Source of the DNA: Hypoxylon rubiginosum
Taxonomy: Eukaryota; Ascomycota; Sordariomycetes; Xylariales; Hypoxylaceae
DNA length: 64,000 nt
Direction of reading: 5' to 3'
Assembly: GCA_902806565.1 (NCBI GenBank)
Contig: CADCXA010000025.1
Location: 2,108,001-2,172,000 of the forward strand
A program made the position numbers and the translations under genes. The notes beneath the pieces are model-generated. The model searched no databases and was not told the DNA's origin. It was given only the letters and a program-made list of their open reading frames with translations. Below, one piece after another: positions 23,701 through 37,233 of the stretch; the stretch's first letter is position 1, and each line of letters begins with the position of its first letter.

Positions 23701-26700
23701 TATATTACTTATTTATATATTAATATAATTATATAAAGAAATTAATTATAATTTAAATATATAATTTTATAATAAAAGTTATAAAAAAAGGAACTTATTT
23801 TTATAATAATATTTTTAATATTATTTATATAATTATAAATAAGGAGTATTAATTTTATTTATATTTAATTAATTCTTTTAATAATATTTAGTTAATATTT
23901 AAACTATTACAAAATAGGTTACTTTAAAGTAACTAAAATATAAATAGAATAATTTATAAAAAGCCTTTTAAAATAATCTTTATAATATTATTTTAATTAA
24001 AAATATTAATTTAACTAATATTAGTTATAGTATATACTTATTATTTTTATTTATTAACAGTAAAAAATTTATATTTTGTTATTATTAAAACTTAATAACT
24101 ATTATTTATTATCTAGGTTAACTAACTTTTTTTATTACTTTTATTATTAATTTAAACTAACTAAAAATAAAAAATAAGCTTCTTTTAGGTTAAATTATAA
24201 GTAATTAATTTAATATTAATATCCGTATTTTTAACTAAAAATAAAAGGTATTTTTAGATAATATTATAAAGAAAGATTATTTTAACAAATATTATAATAT
24301 AGTTTAAATAATTAAATATTAAAAAAAAGGCTTGTTTTATATACACTATTTAATCTTCCTATTATTGTTAGATTATAATTAATTTATAGAATTTGTAAAT
24401 ATCGATTACGTTATATAAGTTAAAATTTTAAAGATTAATATTAATCTAAATAACGTTTTATAGTAAATAGTACTATTTAATATAATATATGGATTTTACG
24501 GTATAATAAATTTAAAGTTACCTTATATAATTAAAAACTATTATTTTAAGAATTTTTTAAAGTTATTTTACTTTAAAATTATAGTTAAGTTAGATAAATA
24601 TTTAATATATAAATAAAAACCATATACTAAGGTTTTAAATTATTTAAAACTAATAAAATAAAATAATAACTAAGTAATATTATATAACTTTTTTTTTAAC
24701 TAAAAATATTAAACGTATATTAATGTTAAAGTTTATATTATTATAAAAATAGTTAAATATATTTATAAATATATTTATAAAAGTAGTAATTAGATTATAA
24801 CCTGTTTATATTAAAAAAAAATGTTATTATAATAAAATTAAAATTAAAATTAACCTTGTAATAAAATTAGTAAATATTTATATAGCCGTTTTATTAAACT
24901 GTATAAATTAATATATTATTTTTTAAAATTTCCAGTTTATAGTATATATTTATTTATTTAACCTTTAGCCGTTTATTTAAAAGGAAAGGATAAAGTAAAA
25001 TATTATATTAAAAATAACCTTAAATTAATAATAAAGGTTTTAAAGTAAAATTATATAACTTTTATAACGTGGTTTAAATATAATAGGGTTTATAAAAATG
25101 GTTAAAATGTTTTATATTAAGACTTTCTATATTTATTTTAATGGTATATAAGAAAAAAATAAATAAAATATAAATGAAAAATAACAAGGAAGCTTAATTA
25201 AATGTATTTTATTTATTTAAAAACTAATAAGAGATTTTATTTATAAATACTTCTTATTTTAATCCTTAAAACTAAAGATTAACTTAATTTAATAAAATAT
25301 AATAGTGTTTAATATTTAATGTTTTAAAACGTTTATTAAACTTAAAGTTTTTTAAAGGATAATAACTATTAAAAAAATTTCTTTAAAAAAACGTAGGTAT
25401 TCTTAATTAACAGTTAACTAAAAACCATTTTTATGTATATCTTATAAAAAAGCGACATTTAGAATTTAATCTATATTTAAAATAAATTTCAGGAGTTTAT
25501 ATATAATAATTTAATATAGGTATTTGGTAGAATATAAAGCTTATCTAGTTTAATTAAGATTATTTATTTAGATTATAATTTATATTTAATTAAAGTAACT
25601 ATTATAAACTTAAAAAATTAAAACAAAACAAGCCTCTTTTTATTTTAATTTAATTAAAAAAAAGTTTATATTAATTACTTATTTAAAAAAAAGTTAAATT
25701 ATAATTATAATGTTAAAATAAACTTGTATAATAAAACGTTCTTAATATTAAATAATGGTTAATATGTTATATATAATATTATTATAATAATTATTAAATA
25801 AACCCTTTTTTTTATATATTTTTATTTATAAAATTTAGTTAAAACTAAAAAAACCTTTTTATATTTAATATTTTACTATTATTATTAATTAAAAAAAAAA
25901 GTTATATTATATATGGTTTTATTTAATATTATAACGCTTTTATTATTTAACAAAAGAACCACTTATTTATAGTTTAGAATTTTTATTACTTTAGATAATA
26001 ATTTAATATATAGTATTTAAAAAAAATTAATAAAGGTAAATTTCTTTTAATAAATATTATTAATTATTTAAGATAAAGTTATTATATAATATAAATATAT
26101 ATTTAAAGTAGTTTATAAGATATTATATAATATATAAAAGAATTAATTTTTATTTAATGAAATATTTATTTTGTTTAAAAAAGATTTTATATAAATTTTA
26201 TTTATAGTTAAAAAAAAATTAAGGTTATAAGTTGTTAATATTTATTTATAAAATTTATTTTTATAGCTTAAGTTTTAAAAGCTATATTTAATAAAAAATA
26301 TAAAAGTTTAATAAAATAATATAAAAAATATAAAGTTCTTATAATAACTTTAAATAATTTTTTATAATCTTAAAATTAATAAATTAATACCATTATTTAA
26401 TATAATAAAAGCATTTAATAATATTAAAAACCTTTATAATTATATTTATTTAAAGGAAATTTTAAATAATATGTTATATAATTTAAATACCTTTATTTTT
26501 AAATTTATTTTATCTATATATAATATATTTATATAAAAAATTAATAATAACCTATTATTTAATATTTTTAAGGAGGAATAAAAATACCTTTTAATAAATA
26601 AGTTTATTAAAATAAATAATTAATAAACTAAAAAAACATTAATTAAAATAATTTAAACTTTATAACTAGAAGAAATATTACTAATTAAATTAAAATTAAA

Positions 26701-29337
26701 AATTAATCTTTTTATTATAATGTTATATAATTTAAATCTTAATTAAAGCCTTTATAATAACACTTAAATAATTATAACTTAACTCGGTAAATATAATATA
26801 AAAACTAAGATTCTTAACAAGTTATTTAATAAAATAAAATATGTTTTATTAAAAGTTAAATTAATTTAAAATAATAAAAACCAGCTATTTATATAATTTA
26901 AATAATAGTTTTTAATATTAGTTTACTTTATTATAACTATAAATAAATTATAAAAATAATCTTTTAATATAATTAATATTAACCAAAAAATTCCTATATT
27001 TATATATAAGTAATTTTATATAATTATATTAAAAATTAAGTTTATTTAAAAGTTAAAAGTCCTAAAAATATTAAAAGCGAAGTTTAATAGGTTATTAAAC
27101 ATTATATATCTTAAAATTTTATAAAAATTAATAAATAATTAAAAAAAAATATTATAAATAATATTATATTTAATATATATATAAAACGTTTTTAATTAAT
27201 TACTTAACTTATTTTTACTTTTTAAAATAAAAAATCCTATTATATTTTAACTATTTTATTTCTTTTATTATATTAAATAATTAAAATAATAAACTATAAA
27301 TTACTCTAATTATTTTAAATAAGTAAATATTAATTAGTTTTTATTTTATTACAGGCTTTATACCCTTCTTAACTATTAATGGTAAAAGATCACGTTAAAA
27401 AAAAATCAAAATTAATATAAAAATATTAACCAGTATACCACCTACTTTAACGTGTTTATTAATAACTACTAAAAAAATTAACTATTATTATTTAAATTTA
27501 TTAATATTTATATACTATATATTAAATTAATAAAAATATTTACTCTTAATATTATTATAATAACAATTAGCATATATACCATTAAAATAATTAAATAAAA
27601 TAATATAATATTAAAATTTATTATTATTTATTTTATAATTAATATAGTTTTATTTTAAAGGTAAAACAATACCACACATTTATATATAAATAACTAATAA
27701 TAATTAAAATCTTTAAATTAATTAAAAAAAACTAATATAAACTTACTTTTATAATTAATAATTAACATTTCATTTAACTTGATTTTTTTATAGTAACAAA
27801 CCTGGTTTTTATACTATATATTTAATAAAAAGGTTTATTTAATAATAAGTTATTAAATTATTAGTAAAATACCTGCTTAAAAAAGTAATAAAGCTTAATA
27901 TACATATAAATTATTAAATATTAAAACTATAATATTATTTACCCTTATTTTTTTAATTTTAACCAAAACCTACTACGTATACTTAACTAAATCTCTATTA
28001 TTTTTTAATATAAAATAATTATTATTTTTACTAGTGTAATAAAAAATCTTAAACGTATAAAATAAAACCGGAAAATAATTTAACTTATTTTAATTTAAAA
28101 CTAATACCTATTTTTAATTAAACCTAAAAAAGTTAAAATAGTTTATATTATAAAATGATAAGCTTAATAAATAAAAACCAGTGTATTGGTTATTACCATT
28201 TTAACTTATAAAACTATAAAATTGCTTTTTTAATTTAATAATAATAATTATTATAAATATTATTCTTATAATATAAAAAAGTTAAAATAAAATTAAAAAG
28301 TCTTTTAAAGTTGGTAAAATCCCTTAAAAAACATTTTTTATAAGCCAGGAAAAAATTTTATAAACCGTGTAAATTTAAATAATATTAATTAAAAATAATT
28401 ATAAAAGTTTATAAAATCTAAAGGTTTAAATTAAATAATTATTTAGATTAAATAAGTAAAAAAAATACTAAATAATTTAAGATTAATATCGTATAAATTA
28501 CGTTTTAATAATAATTTAAAAAAATATATAATAACTAAATACATGTTATATATTAAAAATAAACCGGTTTAAAATATATATAAAATAATAAAAAAAATAA
28601 AAGTTTTAAATAAATTATAATTATAAAACTAACTAATATTAAAAATAAACTTTAAATAAGTAAAAATTATCTAATCAAACGTTTTTAACCTTATATTATA
28701 AAATTATAACATGAAAAAAAATCTTATATTTTAAAAATATAAAAAAATACTAACTTAGAATTTTTATTAAGTAATATATAAAATAATAAATTAATCTATT
28801 AAACCATTTTCCTTTTATTTATATATATATATTTTATAAAATATTATTTTTATAAAAATACTTATTTAAGAAATATTATAAATTATATATATAAAAAAGT
28901 AATATATAAAAAAAAATTTAACCTTTTTAATTATAATATATTAAAAGAAACCTAATTTTTTATAAATAAAATATTAAAAAAAATTAAACCTTTTAATAAA
29001 TATAATTATTATAAATACGTTTAAAAGTAATTTTATAATTAACTTTAAAATTAATATTAATAAAGAATTTAATATTAATAAAAAACTTAATATTAATAAA
29101 AACTATGTAAAAAATAATTAAAATAAAATAATTTTTATGATAATTTAAATTTTAATTATTACCACTTATTAAGTTAAATATAAATATAGATAACTTTAAA
29201 ACAAAATTAAAATTAACAGGTAAATAAAATAATATAAGTTTAATTTTAATATTTAAATATAAAGAATTAAGTTTAGCTTTTTCCTTTTAACTAGGCTAAA
29301 AATTATTATCTAAGTTATTAAAAAAGAAAAAGTTAAA

Positions 29338-29339
<2 letters not shown>

Positions 29340-29375
<36 letters not shown>

Positions 29376-29402
29376 TTTTGTTATTATTATTATTATTATT
29401 AT
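29340..29402. repeat. (ATT)n microsatellite inside AT-rich block
   Basis: Two runs of ATT triplets are separated by a short interruption (ACTATTTTTGTT). A TTA-type trinucleotide tract like this is expected in such AT-rich DNA. Confidence 0.8.
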
Positions 29403-29554
29403 TAATAAATTTAAATTACCTGGTGTATATTAAAAATATTAATTTTTTATAACGATATTTTTAAAAAAGATATTTAAGATTATTATTATTATTAAATTTT
29501 ATTTACTTAATATATATTAAATAAATTAAGTGTTTATTTAAATATTTAGTATCG

Positions 29555-29660
29555 CTTTTTTTTTTAACTTCGCTTACGTTTTTTTCTTTAGCTTTATTTA
29601 TATCTTTTTTTTTTAGTTTTACTTGTATTTTTTTTTTTAGCTTTACTTGTATTTTATAAA
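29555..29660. repeat. T-rich ~27-bp tandem repeat, about four units
   Basis: Units of the form GCTTTACTTGTA followed by a T-run of 8-12 bases repeat, with CGCTTACG and AGCTTTATTTATA variants on the left. A strong strand asymmetry (T on the plus strand) is visible. Confidence 0.55.
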
Positions 29661-31619
29661 ACTTTGTTAATATTATGTTTTTAGTTAACTTTTTTAATGT
29701 TAATAACTTTTATTTTAAGATTAAAAAGTTATTTTATTGTTATTATTTATTATATAAATTATTTATTATAAAAACTTTTATATTTAAAAAAGATGATAAA
29801 ATATTTTTAATAGGGAGTATTATTATTAAATATTTTAATTATTTTCCTAGTGAATAAAATTTAAATGAAATAAATAAATAAAAGTTTAATTAAAATATAG
29901 GGAATTAAATAAAAAAAATAATTATAAAATAATATATATGTTTTAATGTTTATATTATAATATTTAATTAGTAGTTAAAGAATATATAATATTAAATAAA
30001 ATTTATTTTTTTATTTAAAGTTTAATTTTAAATAGATGATAATATAATTTTTATTTTAAATGTAATAAAAATCTTGGCGAAAAAATATATGGTTAAAAAA
30101 GGAAGTGTAAATAATATCTAACGAATTTTTTATAAGGTATATATGTATTTAATTGGCTAATAACCAGGGATTTATAATTTTAAATATAATATAATTATTT
30201 TTTAGTTTTATTAATTATAATATAAAGGTATAATAGTTATAATTAAAATTAAATTTGGAGTTAATATAATTAAATAAATTATTAATATACGTATCTTTTT
30301 ATTACTTAAGTATATTTTTATAAAAAAAAAACCAGTACTTTTAAAAAGGAATTACTAGATATAATATATTAGTTATAATAAAAATAATTAATATAAATAT
30401 ATATATATAATATTTAAAATTAATTATAATATTTAAATATATAACTTATATCTACGTAGTTTTTATAAAAGATATAAAAATAATAGGTTTTAATATTAAT
30501 TAAATTATCCTAAGGTACTAATAAGTAAAAAATAATTTAATTAATAGATAAAAAAAAGTATGGTTTTTATACACTTTTAATATTATTCTAGATATTTTTA
30601 ATAATAATTATATAAATTTTATAAAACAGTAAATAATAAAACTTATTATTATTAATAACATATAAAGTAATTAATATATATGGTAAATTATATTTAAAAT
30701 AAAAAATATAAATAACTTTTCGAATTTAATTAAATATATTATTATTATTATTAAAAAATATAATAGCTATGAATTTTTCTTTTAAATTTATTTTATATTT
30801 TATATTAATAAAAAATATATTAATAAAAAATAGATATTAAAATAAAAAATGAAAAATTAAAGTAATATTAAAAAATATTTATATATTATATAATTTACTT
30901 ATATATATAAACAAATAATAAATTATTAATATTTTAAATTTTAAAATAATTTATTATTTAAATAATTTATATAAATAAATTTTTATAATTTTATTTATAT
31001 TATAATAAATATAACTTTTTATTATTTATATATATTTAAGTTTATATATATTATATTTATATATTTAAAAATAAATAATATTAATAAATTATATTATTTA
31101 ATTTATAGGTTATTACCATGTAATTTATATATATAGTTATAATATAAGTTTAATATATATTATTTAAAATACCTAAGAATAAAGTTATTATTTAATTTTA
31201 ATTTTTTAGATTATTTTAATATAATTTTTAATGTTAATTATAAAATAGTTTATGTTATTTATATTATTATTATTAATAACTATTAGTATTTAATGGTAAG
31301 GAAAAACATTAGTATGTTATAGGTACATAAAAATAAATATAATTTTTATATTTTAAAAACTTTTAAAGGTAAATTATTTACTATATTTAACTATAAGATT
31401 TTATTATTTAATAATTATTAATAAATCCAGTTAATAAATAATATTAAATATTTTTTTATTATAATATTATAATAATTATTTAAGTTTACTAATAAAATAA
31501 ATTAATAAATAACTATACTTTTTATTTAAACTTTAACTAGTAGATAATACCTACTATTTTACCTTTATTATAAAAAAAGGTAATAAACTTAAAATATAAA
31601 TATAATAAATTAATTATAA

Positions 31620-31715
31620 ATAAACTAACCTTAAATAAATTAATTTTAAACAAACTAATTTTAAATAAACTAACTTTAAATAAATTAACTTTAAATAAAT
31701 TAATTTTAAATAATA
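31620..31715. repeat. 15-bp tandem repeat in AT-rich block
   Basis: About six units of AAATAAA(C/T)TAA(C/T)TTT follow one another. Unit-to-unit differences are confined to C/T at two positions, the pattern expected if a once uniform array was hit by C-to-T mutation. Confidence 0.7.
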
Positions 31716-33171
31716 AAAAAGCATTTTTATAAGTTTTAGTTATTAAGATTATAATAAATTTAAAAGAATTAATAAATAATTATAACTTTTTAATTAAAAC
31801 TTATTATTTTATAAAAACGTTAATTAAAATTAAAATAACTTATATTATATTAAAAACATATTTAACTTAATTTAATAACCATTATATATAAAATTTTATA
31901 ATTTTATTTTTAAATATAAACAACCTTTTTAATAATAATAAGAATTAAATAATAATTTAAAATAATATTTATTATTTATTTAATTACAGTTATATAGTTA
32001 TAATATTAAAAAAAAATAAAAATAAAAATGGTAAATTAAATAAATTATATATATTATAGATTTATATATTAAACCCACTAAGACTTTTTATTAATAAAGA
32101 TTTATTATATTTAAACCTTTATTATAATATTAAATATTATTTTATCTTAAAAACGTTTTTTTAATATATATTTATATATTTTACCTAAAGTTTAATATAT
32201 AATAAAATGGCTTTACTATTTAAAAATAAAAGGGTAATAAAAAATTAAAAGTTTAATTTACTATTAATAAAACTTTAAAAAAATAAACATTATAAGTAAA
32301 AGTTATTAAAAACTTTAGTTAGGATATATAAGCCACAGGTAGAAATATTAAAAATAGATGATTAAAAAAAAAAAAAAAAACAAGGTAAAAATTAATAATT
32401 GGGAGGCCTAGAGTTGGGAGGCTTAAAGTTAGAAAATTAGTAGTTAGAAAATAATTATAAACATTATCTTTTAATTTTAAAAAAAAGTTTTTTAGATTTA
32501 GATTTAGAATTTAATAATAACGGCTTTAATGTTTATTATTAGTATTATAAGAAAGTTTTTATTATATAAAAACAAAATAAACTAAAGCTAATAACTAGTA
32601 ATAATAATTATAAGAAAAAGTTTAAAACTAATAAAAAGTTAAAAGTAAAATGTATAAAATTAATATTAATTTTAATTTATATTAAAATTAAACAACCTAA
32701 GTTTATATTTAGTAATATTACATTTAAATTAAGTATTAACTTAATTTTATTATTTAATAGTTTTATTAATAGTAATGGTAGTATTTAAGCTAATAATAAA
32801 TAAAATTTTAATAAATATAAATATAATAATATTTTAATAGTTAAAAAAAATAACAGTTGCTAGTTAAAAAATTTCCAAGGAAAGGGATGGTAAAGTTTAA
32901 ATAAGAGTTTAAAAAAAATAAATATAGGTATAGGTATAAAATATAAAGCGTAGATAAAATAATTAATATAGGTATATTAATTAAAAAAAGGTAATATAAA
33001 TTAATAAAAGGTTTTAATAAAAGGTAATAAATTTAATAATTAAATATTAGTTTTATAATTTTTATTTCATATTTTCATAGATAAATTCTAATTAATTTAA
33101 ATTATGCGAAGTTAATATGGTGCGATGGTGAAATACTTATATAATTTAAAAAAAAAACCTATAGCTTCCCT

Positions 33172-33195
33172 CCCGGCCGTGCTTGCACGGCCGGG
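33172..33195. other. GC-rich perfect hairpin at right border of AT block
   Basis: CCCGGCCGTG (33172-33181) and CACGGCCGGG (33186-33195) pair over 10 bp around a CTTG loop. It sits right where base composition switches from AT-rich to normal, 46 bp before the RLC1-like ATG. It may be an unmutated end of the element, or part of the neighbouring promoter. Confidence 0.6.
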
Positions 33196-33241
33196 TTGCG
33201 CAGCTAGTTGATTAAACCGAATTCTTACATCATGTTAGGCC

Positions 33242-34161
33242 ATGCCAACAGGATACAAGCCTTCGCCTCTCGGGTACGGCTCTCCACGAAGCTCTCCTTT
33301 TCGCAGACCAGAATCCCCAGCGTCGCCATCCGCCCCTAGGTATACCACGCCGACAACGTCACCAACGAAAGTCGGCAACGTGCATACTCCTTCTAGATTC
33401 GCCGCCACCGTAGAGTCGCCGTCGAGTAGTATAGACAGCCAGACTCCTCGCAGATACGGCCAACCCACTAGCGATATGCTACCCTCTCAGCCTCTCGCTT
33501 CTCCGGCGCACATATCATCGTCGCGGACGCCCGCACCATTACAGTCCGCAGCCCAGGGGAATGCACTGTCACAATTGCAACCAGCGCAGGTCCGAGTGCT
33601 CAGAGACGGATTCCAGATCCTAGATAGAGACAGCGATGGAATCGTAAATAGGGAGGACGTGGCAGACATGCTCAACCAGCTTGGTATACCATGACCCTCT
33701 CCAGAGATGATATAGAGGCAATCACTAATACATACAAACGTGTAGGACTACCGGCCAGTCAATCTGATGTATCCCAATTCTTCCCCCCGGCAGGTCCGCA
33801 GACGACGACCCTCGCGGTGTTCCTCAACTCGATAGCTACGACATTAGCCGCGATGTCGCCTAGCGCAGAGCTCCTGTCGGCATTCTCCGCTTTCGACGAC
33901 GACGACAGCGGTCAGGTAGACCTCATCGAGCTGCGCGATGCGCTGTTGCACACGGCGCCGGAGCCGGGCGAAAGGGCTTTAACGGCAACGGAGGTGGACA
34001 AGATCATGAGCGGGTTTAGCGGGAGAAGGGCCTTCAGCAAGAGCATGGCTGGCGGTTTGGGTAAGCGCGGAGAGGTCTTCAAGTACCAGGACTTCGTGAA
34101 TTCTATCGTGGGCGGGAATGGGTCATCGGAACCGACTTCTCATGAAAACTCTGAAGAGTGA
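33242..34161 (+). CDS. RLC1: Myosin regulatory light chain-like EF-hand protein
   Basis: Two exons (33242-33683, 33746-34161) give 285 aa. The first 110 residues are Ser/Pro/Thr-rich (SPxxR, TPTTSPTK), probably disordered and phosphorylated. EF-hand 1 has loop 128-139 (DRDSDGIVNRED); ending in Asp rather than Glu is the pattern of myosin regulatory light chains. A degenerate EF-hand follows, and loop 198-209 (DDDDSGQVDLIE) is again canonical. Regulatory light chains bind type II myosin heavy chain and act at the cytokinetic ring and septum. The fungal N-terminal extension is longer than in S. pombe Rlc1. The start codon lies only about 120 bp from the AT-rich block, so the promoter must be short, lie within the block, or include a 5' exon I cannot see. 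A calmodulin-like protein is the alternative. Confidence 0.82.
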
Positions 34162-37100
34162 AGGGTTTGGGTCGGGTGTGGGAGTTTGTATCGTGTATGC
34201 GGAATGCGGAGTATATCGACGCTCTAGATAAGGGCTCAGGGGTAACGTCGCCATGGTGTTTAGGAGTTACCAATTAGGGATTGGTTATGACTAACGTATA
34301 TCACCTTTAATGCAGAGGAGTCATCATCGTATTGTAGGACTAATGAACCACCTACCTTACCGAGATGTTCTGAAGCCCTCAAGTTGGAATCTTGACATAC
34401 CTAGGTACCTTGACCTCACATGCTAAAGTCATATTCCGAGAAATAGGCCAACCTCAATGGAAGTACGATGATGGAAATAGTTGTTTTATGCAATTGTAAG
34501 GTACCAGAACACGAATACTGCAGTTAATAGTTATTAGCCACCTATCATTCACCCCTGTTGGAGTATTCGGGGCTTTAATAGAGCATTGGATGAACGCCGT
34601 CTTCAAGCGTACATTATGCTAAAACAATCTCGAAATAGTCGCATGACTGATCATACGCGCTGAGGTGTAAACAGTGTGATATATGTCGATCCCACGGTAG
34701 GACTACCGACTCTTTCCATACATGGGAAGTGAAGCCATTAAAGCAAACGAGCAGTGATTCTTGCGACTGATACCGGGAACCACTTCTATATAAAAAGCTC
34801 ATCGGATTGCTCTGCCGTAGTACAAACGACAGTAAAAAGGTTGGAGGCTTGTCATAAATATTGACTTTGCTCTGATTTGGCATCCGTTCGTACCACCGTT
34901 CACAGCATGTGAATATTTCAGTTGCTAGTTTCCACCAACACGATTGAACGACCTGACAAGTCACTTAGAGCGGCATATGTTGTGGGATGGTTACCTAATC
35001 AGTGGGGATATCAGCCGATTCTAAATTCTAGCAGGAAAAGTTAGATTTTTACAGCTTCAACATCAATTTACCACCCTGAGCCAACAATGTCTAATAAATC
35101 GTATTATGATGTTTATTATTATATTATTATTGTAGTGTCAAAGGGCTGGAGTTGAAACATACCCACCGTGGCAACAATAAGGATAAGACTCGGTTACAAT
35201 CACAACTTGGCGGCTTGGCAAGTCGAAATTCCCCATGCTGCCTTGCTGCCATGCTGCCATGGAGGCCTACAGCCAGACAGGTTACAGCCTGACAGCTCAA
35301 GTGACAGCATCTTCCCGCTGGTCCAAGCGTCTTGATACCTCAGCGGCTCAGGCTAGGCTCAGGCTCTTACATCAGTCTTAGACCTTCCCCATAGAACCTT
35401 CGAGAATCGGTCCAGGAGAAAGGGGTCCATTGGCTGGAGAAGGGCGGGCAAGCGGGTTTGTAGCAAGGGTCCTTCTGCCGCGCTCGGAACGATCCTTGTA
35501 ACCCCTGCCCGTCTTTCATCTCGGCTTACCAGGATGGAGGGCTCCGCGCACAGTATTAACGAGCTAACCTATGATGATATCAATTTGAGGTTTGATGAGA
35601 CTCATATCCTCATATCAAGGGAAGGCTGGGACGGAGGGGAGATGAGAGTTGCCAACCCGGACTCTATGGAATAGAGACTGCCAGAGTAAACACTGCAGAT
35701 ACAACACACGCGTGTTCAGCCTCTCGAATTCTGAGCAGGGCAACGGGATTGGGTTTGGTAGGATGCTACGCTCACCAGCGGTACGGAGATATACCACCAT
35801 TCAGAACGCCGCACTGGTATTGTAAACGCTGTACGATTGTAAACAAACCCGGGTATTCACTCTAGCTATTGGTTAACCGGACATGCACAGACTGAGTTAA
35901 TCAACATGAATGGATATTAGGTAGGTAGATGAATGGTGGTGGTAGTGATAATGGATAGCAGTAGAATAAGAAGAGGCGAGATGCCAAAAAGAGTTCCCTA
36001 TAGAGACAGAGAACACATCTGTTAGCAAAGGTAACAAGACAGCAGGTAGCAGGTAGCAGTAGCAGTTAGCAGCCAGTCAGCCAGCCAGCCAGCCAGTAGC
36101 GTAGCTGCTTAGTGGGTGGTAATACGTAGCATGCTGAGCACTTGGGCAATGAGCAATGAGCAATGAGCAATAAGCATGTTGTAGCGGCGGGCGTGGCGGG
36201 GGCTGGACGGATGGGCTAGTGGTAAGCTAAGCCAAGCATGTACTGATAACCTCTGGTCCAAGCGCCGACCCGCTGAGCAACCAAGTATTCGGGACTTCTG
36301 CTTTTCTGGCTGTCTGGGGGGGGTTTCTCCAAATTTCACAAATTTCCAATCCCAGCCTGACGATTTTATTCCCATTCAACAGAAACAAGAGCAAATCACT
36401 GTCTGCTTTGGTGCATGTTGGCTGTGCGCTGAGCCTTCTCGCTCCTGTCCTGTGCAATGCAATAAGACGGACGGGCTGATAAATCGCTTCTTCTTGTTGT
36501 CATCTTTCACAATTCCCAAAAACTAAACACATTTAGTTCCGTGCTTGTCCCTTGTCCCTTGAACTCTTTGGCTTTCACTCTTCTCTTCCCACTACCGCGC
36601 TTTACTGCAACGGCCTTTGCAACGGCCTCTGCAGTTCCACCTCTCGATCCTAATCTGGGGCCGCTCCCAGTCACAAGTCACACCCATTGACCAGTGTTGT
36701 TACCCAGCTGAAGTCGACTCGCCCCAGCCTGACTCGACAATAATAGCCAAAAGGGGGGGATTCACAGCACCCTTTGCTATAGCTACAGTCCGTGGCTCGA
36801 TCGAAGTTGTCCATATTCAACAGCCAAAGGCTGGCACGGCAGTGGGCAGTCTGGCTTATAAGTTAGCATCGCTGTAAGATATCCCTTAAACTTTTTTTTT
36901 TCTCGGGGCGGATTTCCCCATTCCAGCAGGAAAAAAGAACTACCCTCAAAAGAGGGTTAGCTTTTTTTCTTATAACTATTATTCCAAGTCCAACTTCAAA
37001 AAGAATACCTAACATGGAAGGTTGGCCTTGCGCGATATCTAGTCAAACAGAGCCGTTTGATCTTTGGAGAAATTCTGCTAATTTTTTTTTTGGTACGACG

Positions 37101-37233
37101 GCAGACCGGGATCTAGCATCGAACAGAAGGCGGTCGAAGGTGTGGAAGGTACTATTATTACCTGTCTTAGGTAATAGTAGAGGTGTGGAAACTCGGGATA
37201 CGTACCGTTTTTTAAATCCTAAAGAAATTCCAA
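34162..37233. other. 3-kb gene-free interval with short simple repeats
   Basis: No credible coding region. It contains an ATTATTAT-type tract (about 35110-35133), a CCAG tetranucleotide run (about 36073-36097), three GCAATGA heptamers in tandem (36146-36166), and repeated AGCAGGT-like units near 36040-36070. The last 700 bp are pyrimidine-rich and probably include the promoter and leader of the co-chaperone gene at 37234. Confidence 0.45.

Larger units (their letters stand above)
19250..33120. mobile_element. AT-rich, RIP-like block of dead repetitive DNA
   Basis: For about 13.9 kb the sequence is almost only A and T. By eye on sampled lines, roughly one base in five to fifteen is G or C. 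In-frame stops are everywhere; the only frame of 60 codons (29675-29857) looks random. Remaining C is mostly followed by T or C, and remaining G mostly preceded by A or G. In other words CpA and TpG are scarce and TpA is dominant, which is the direction RIP drives duplicated DNA in Pezizomycotina. Degenerate tandem repeats occur inside. No transposase or reverse-transcriptase motif, terminal repeat or target duplication is recognisable, so the original element class is unknown. The borders are abrupt at about 19250 and 33110-33160. Confidence 0.75.

Noticed and set aside
19250..33120. AT-rich block as a mitochondrial DNA insertion
   Set aside because: A recent NUMT would keep long open frames, tRNAs or rRNA pieces; none is visible and C/G loss follows a RIP-like context.
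19250..33120. AT-rich block as a full regional centromere
   Set aside because: 13.9 kb flanked tightly by genes is small for most filamentous ascomycetes. Kept only as a test under the RIP finding.
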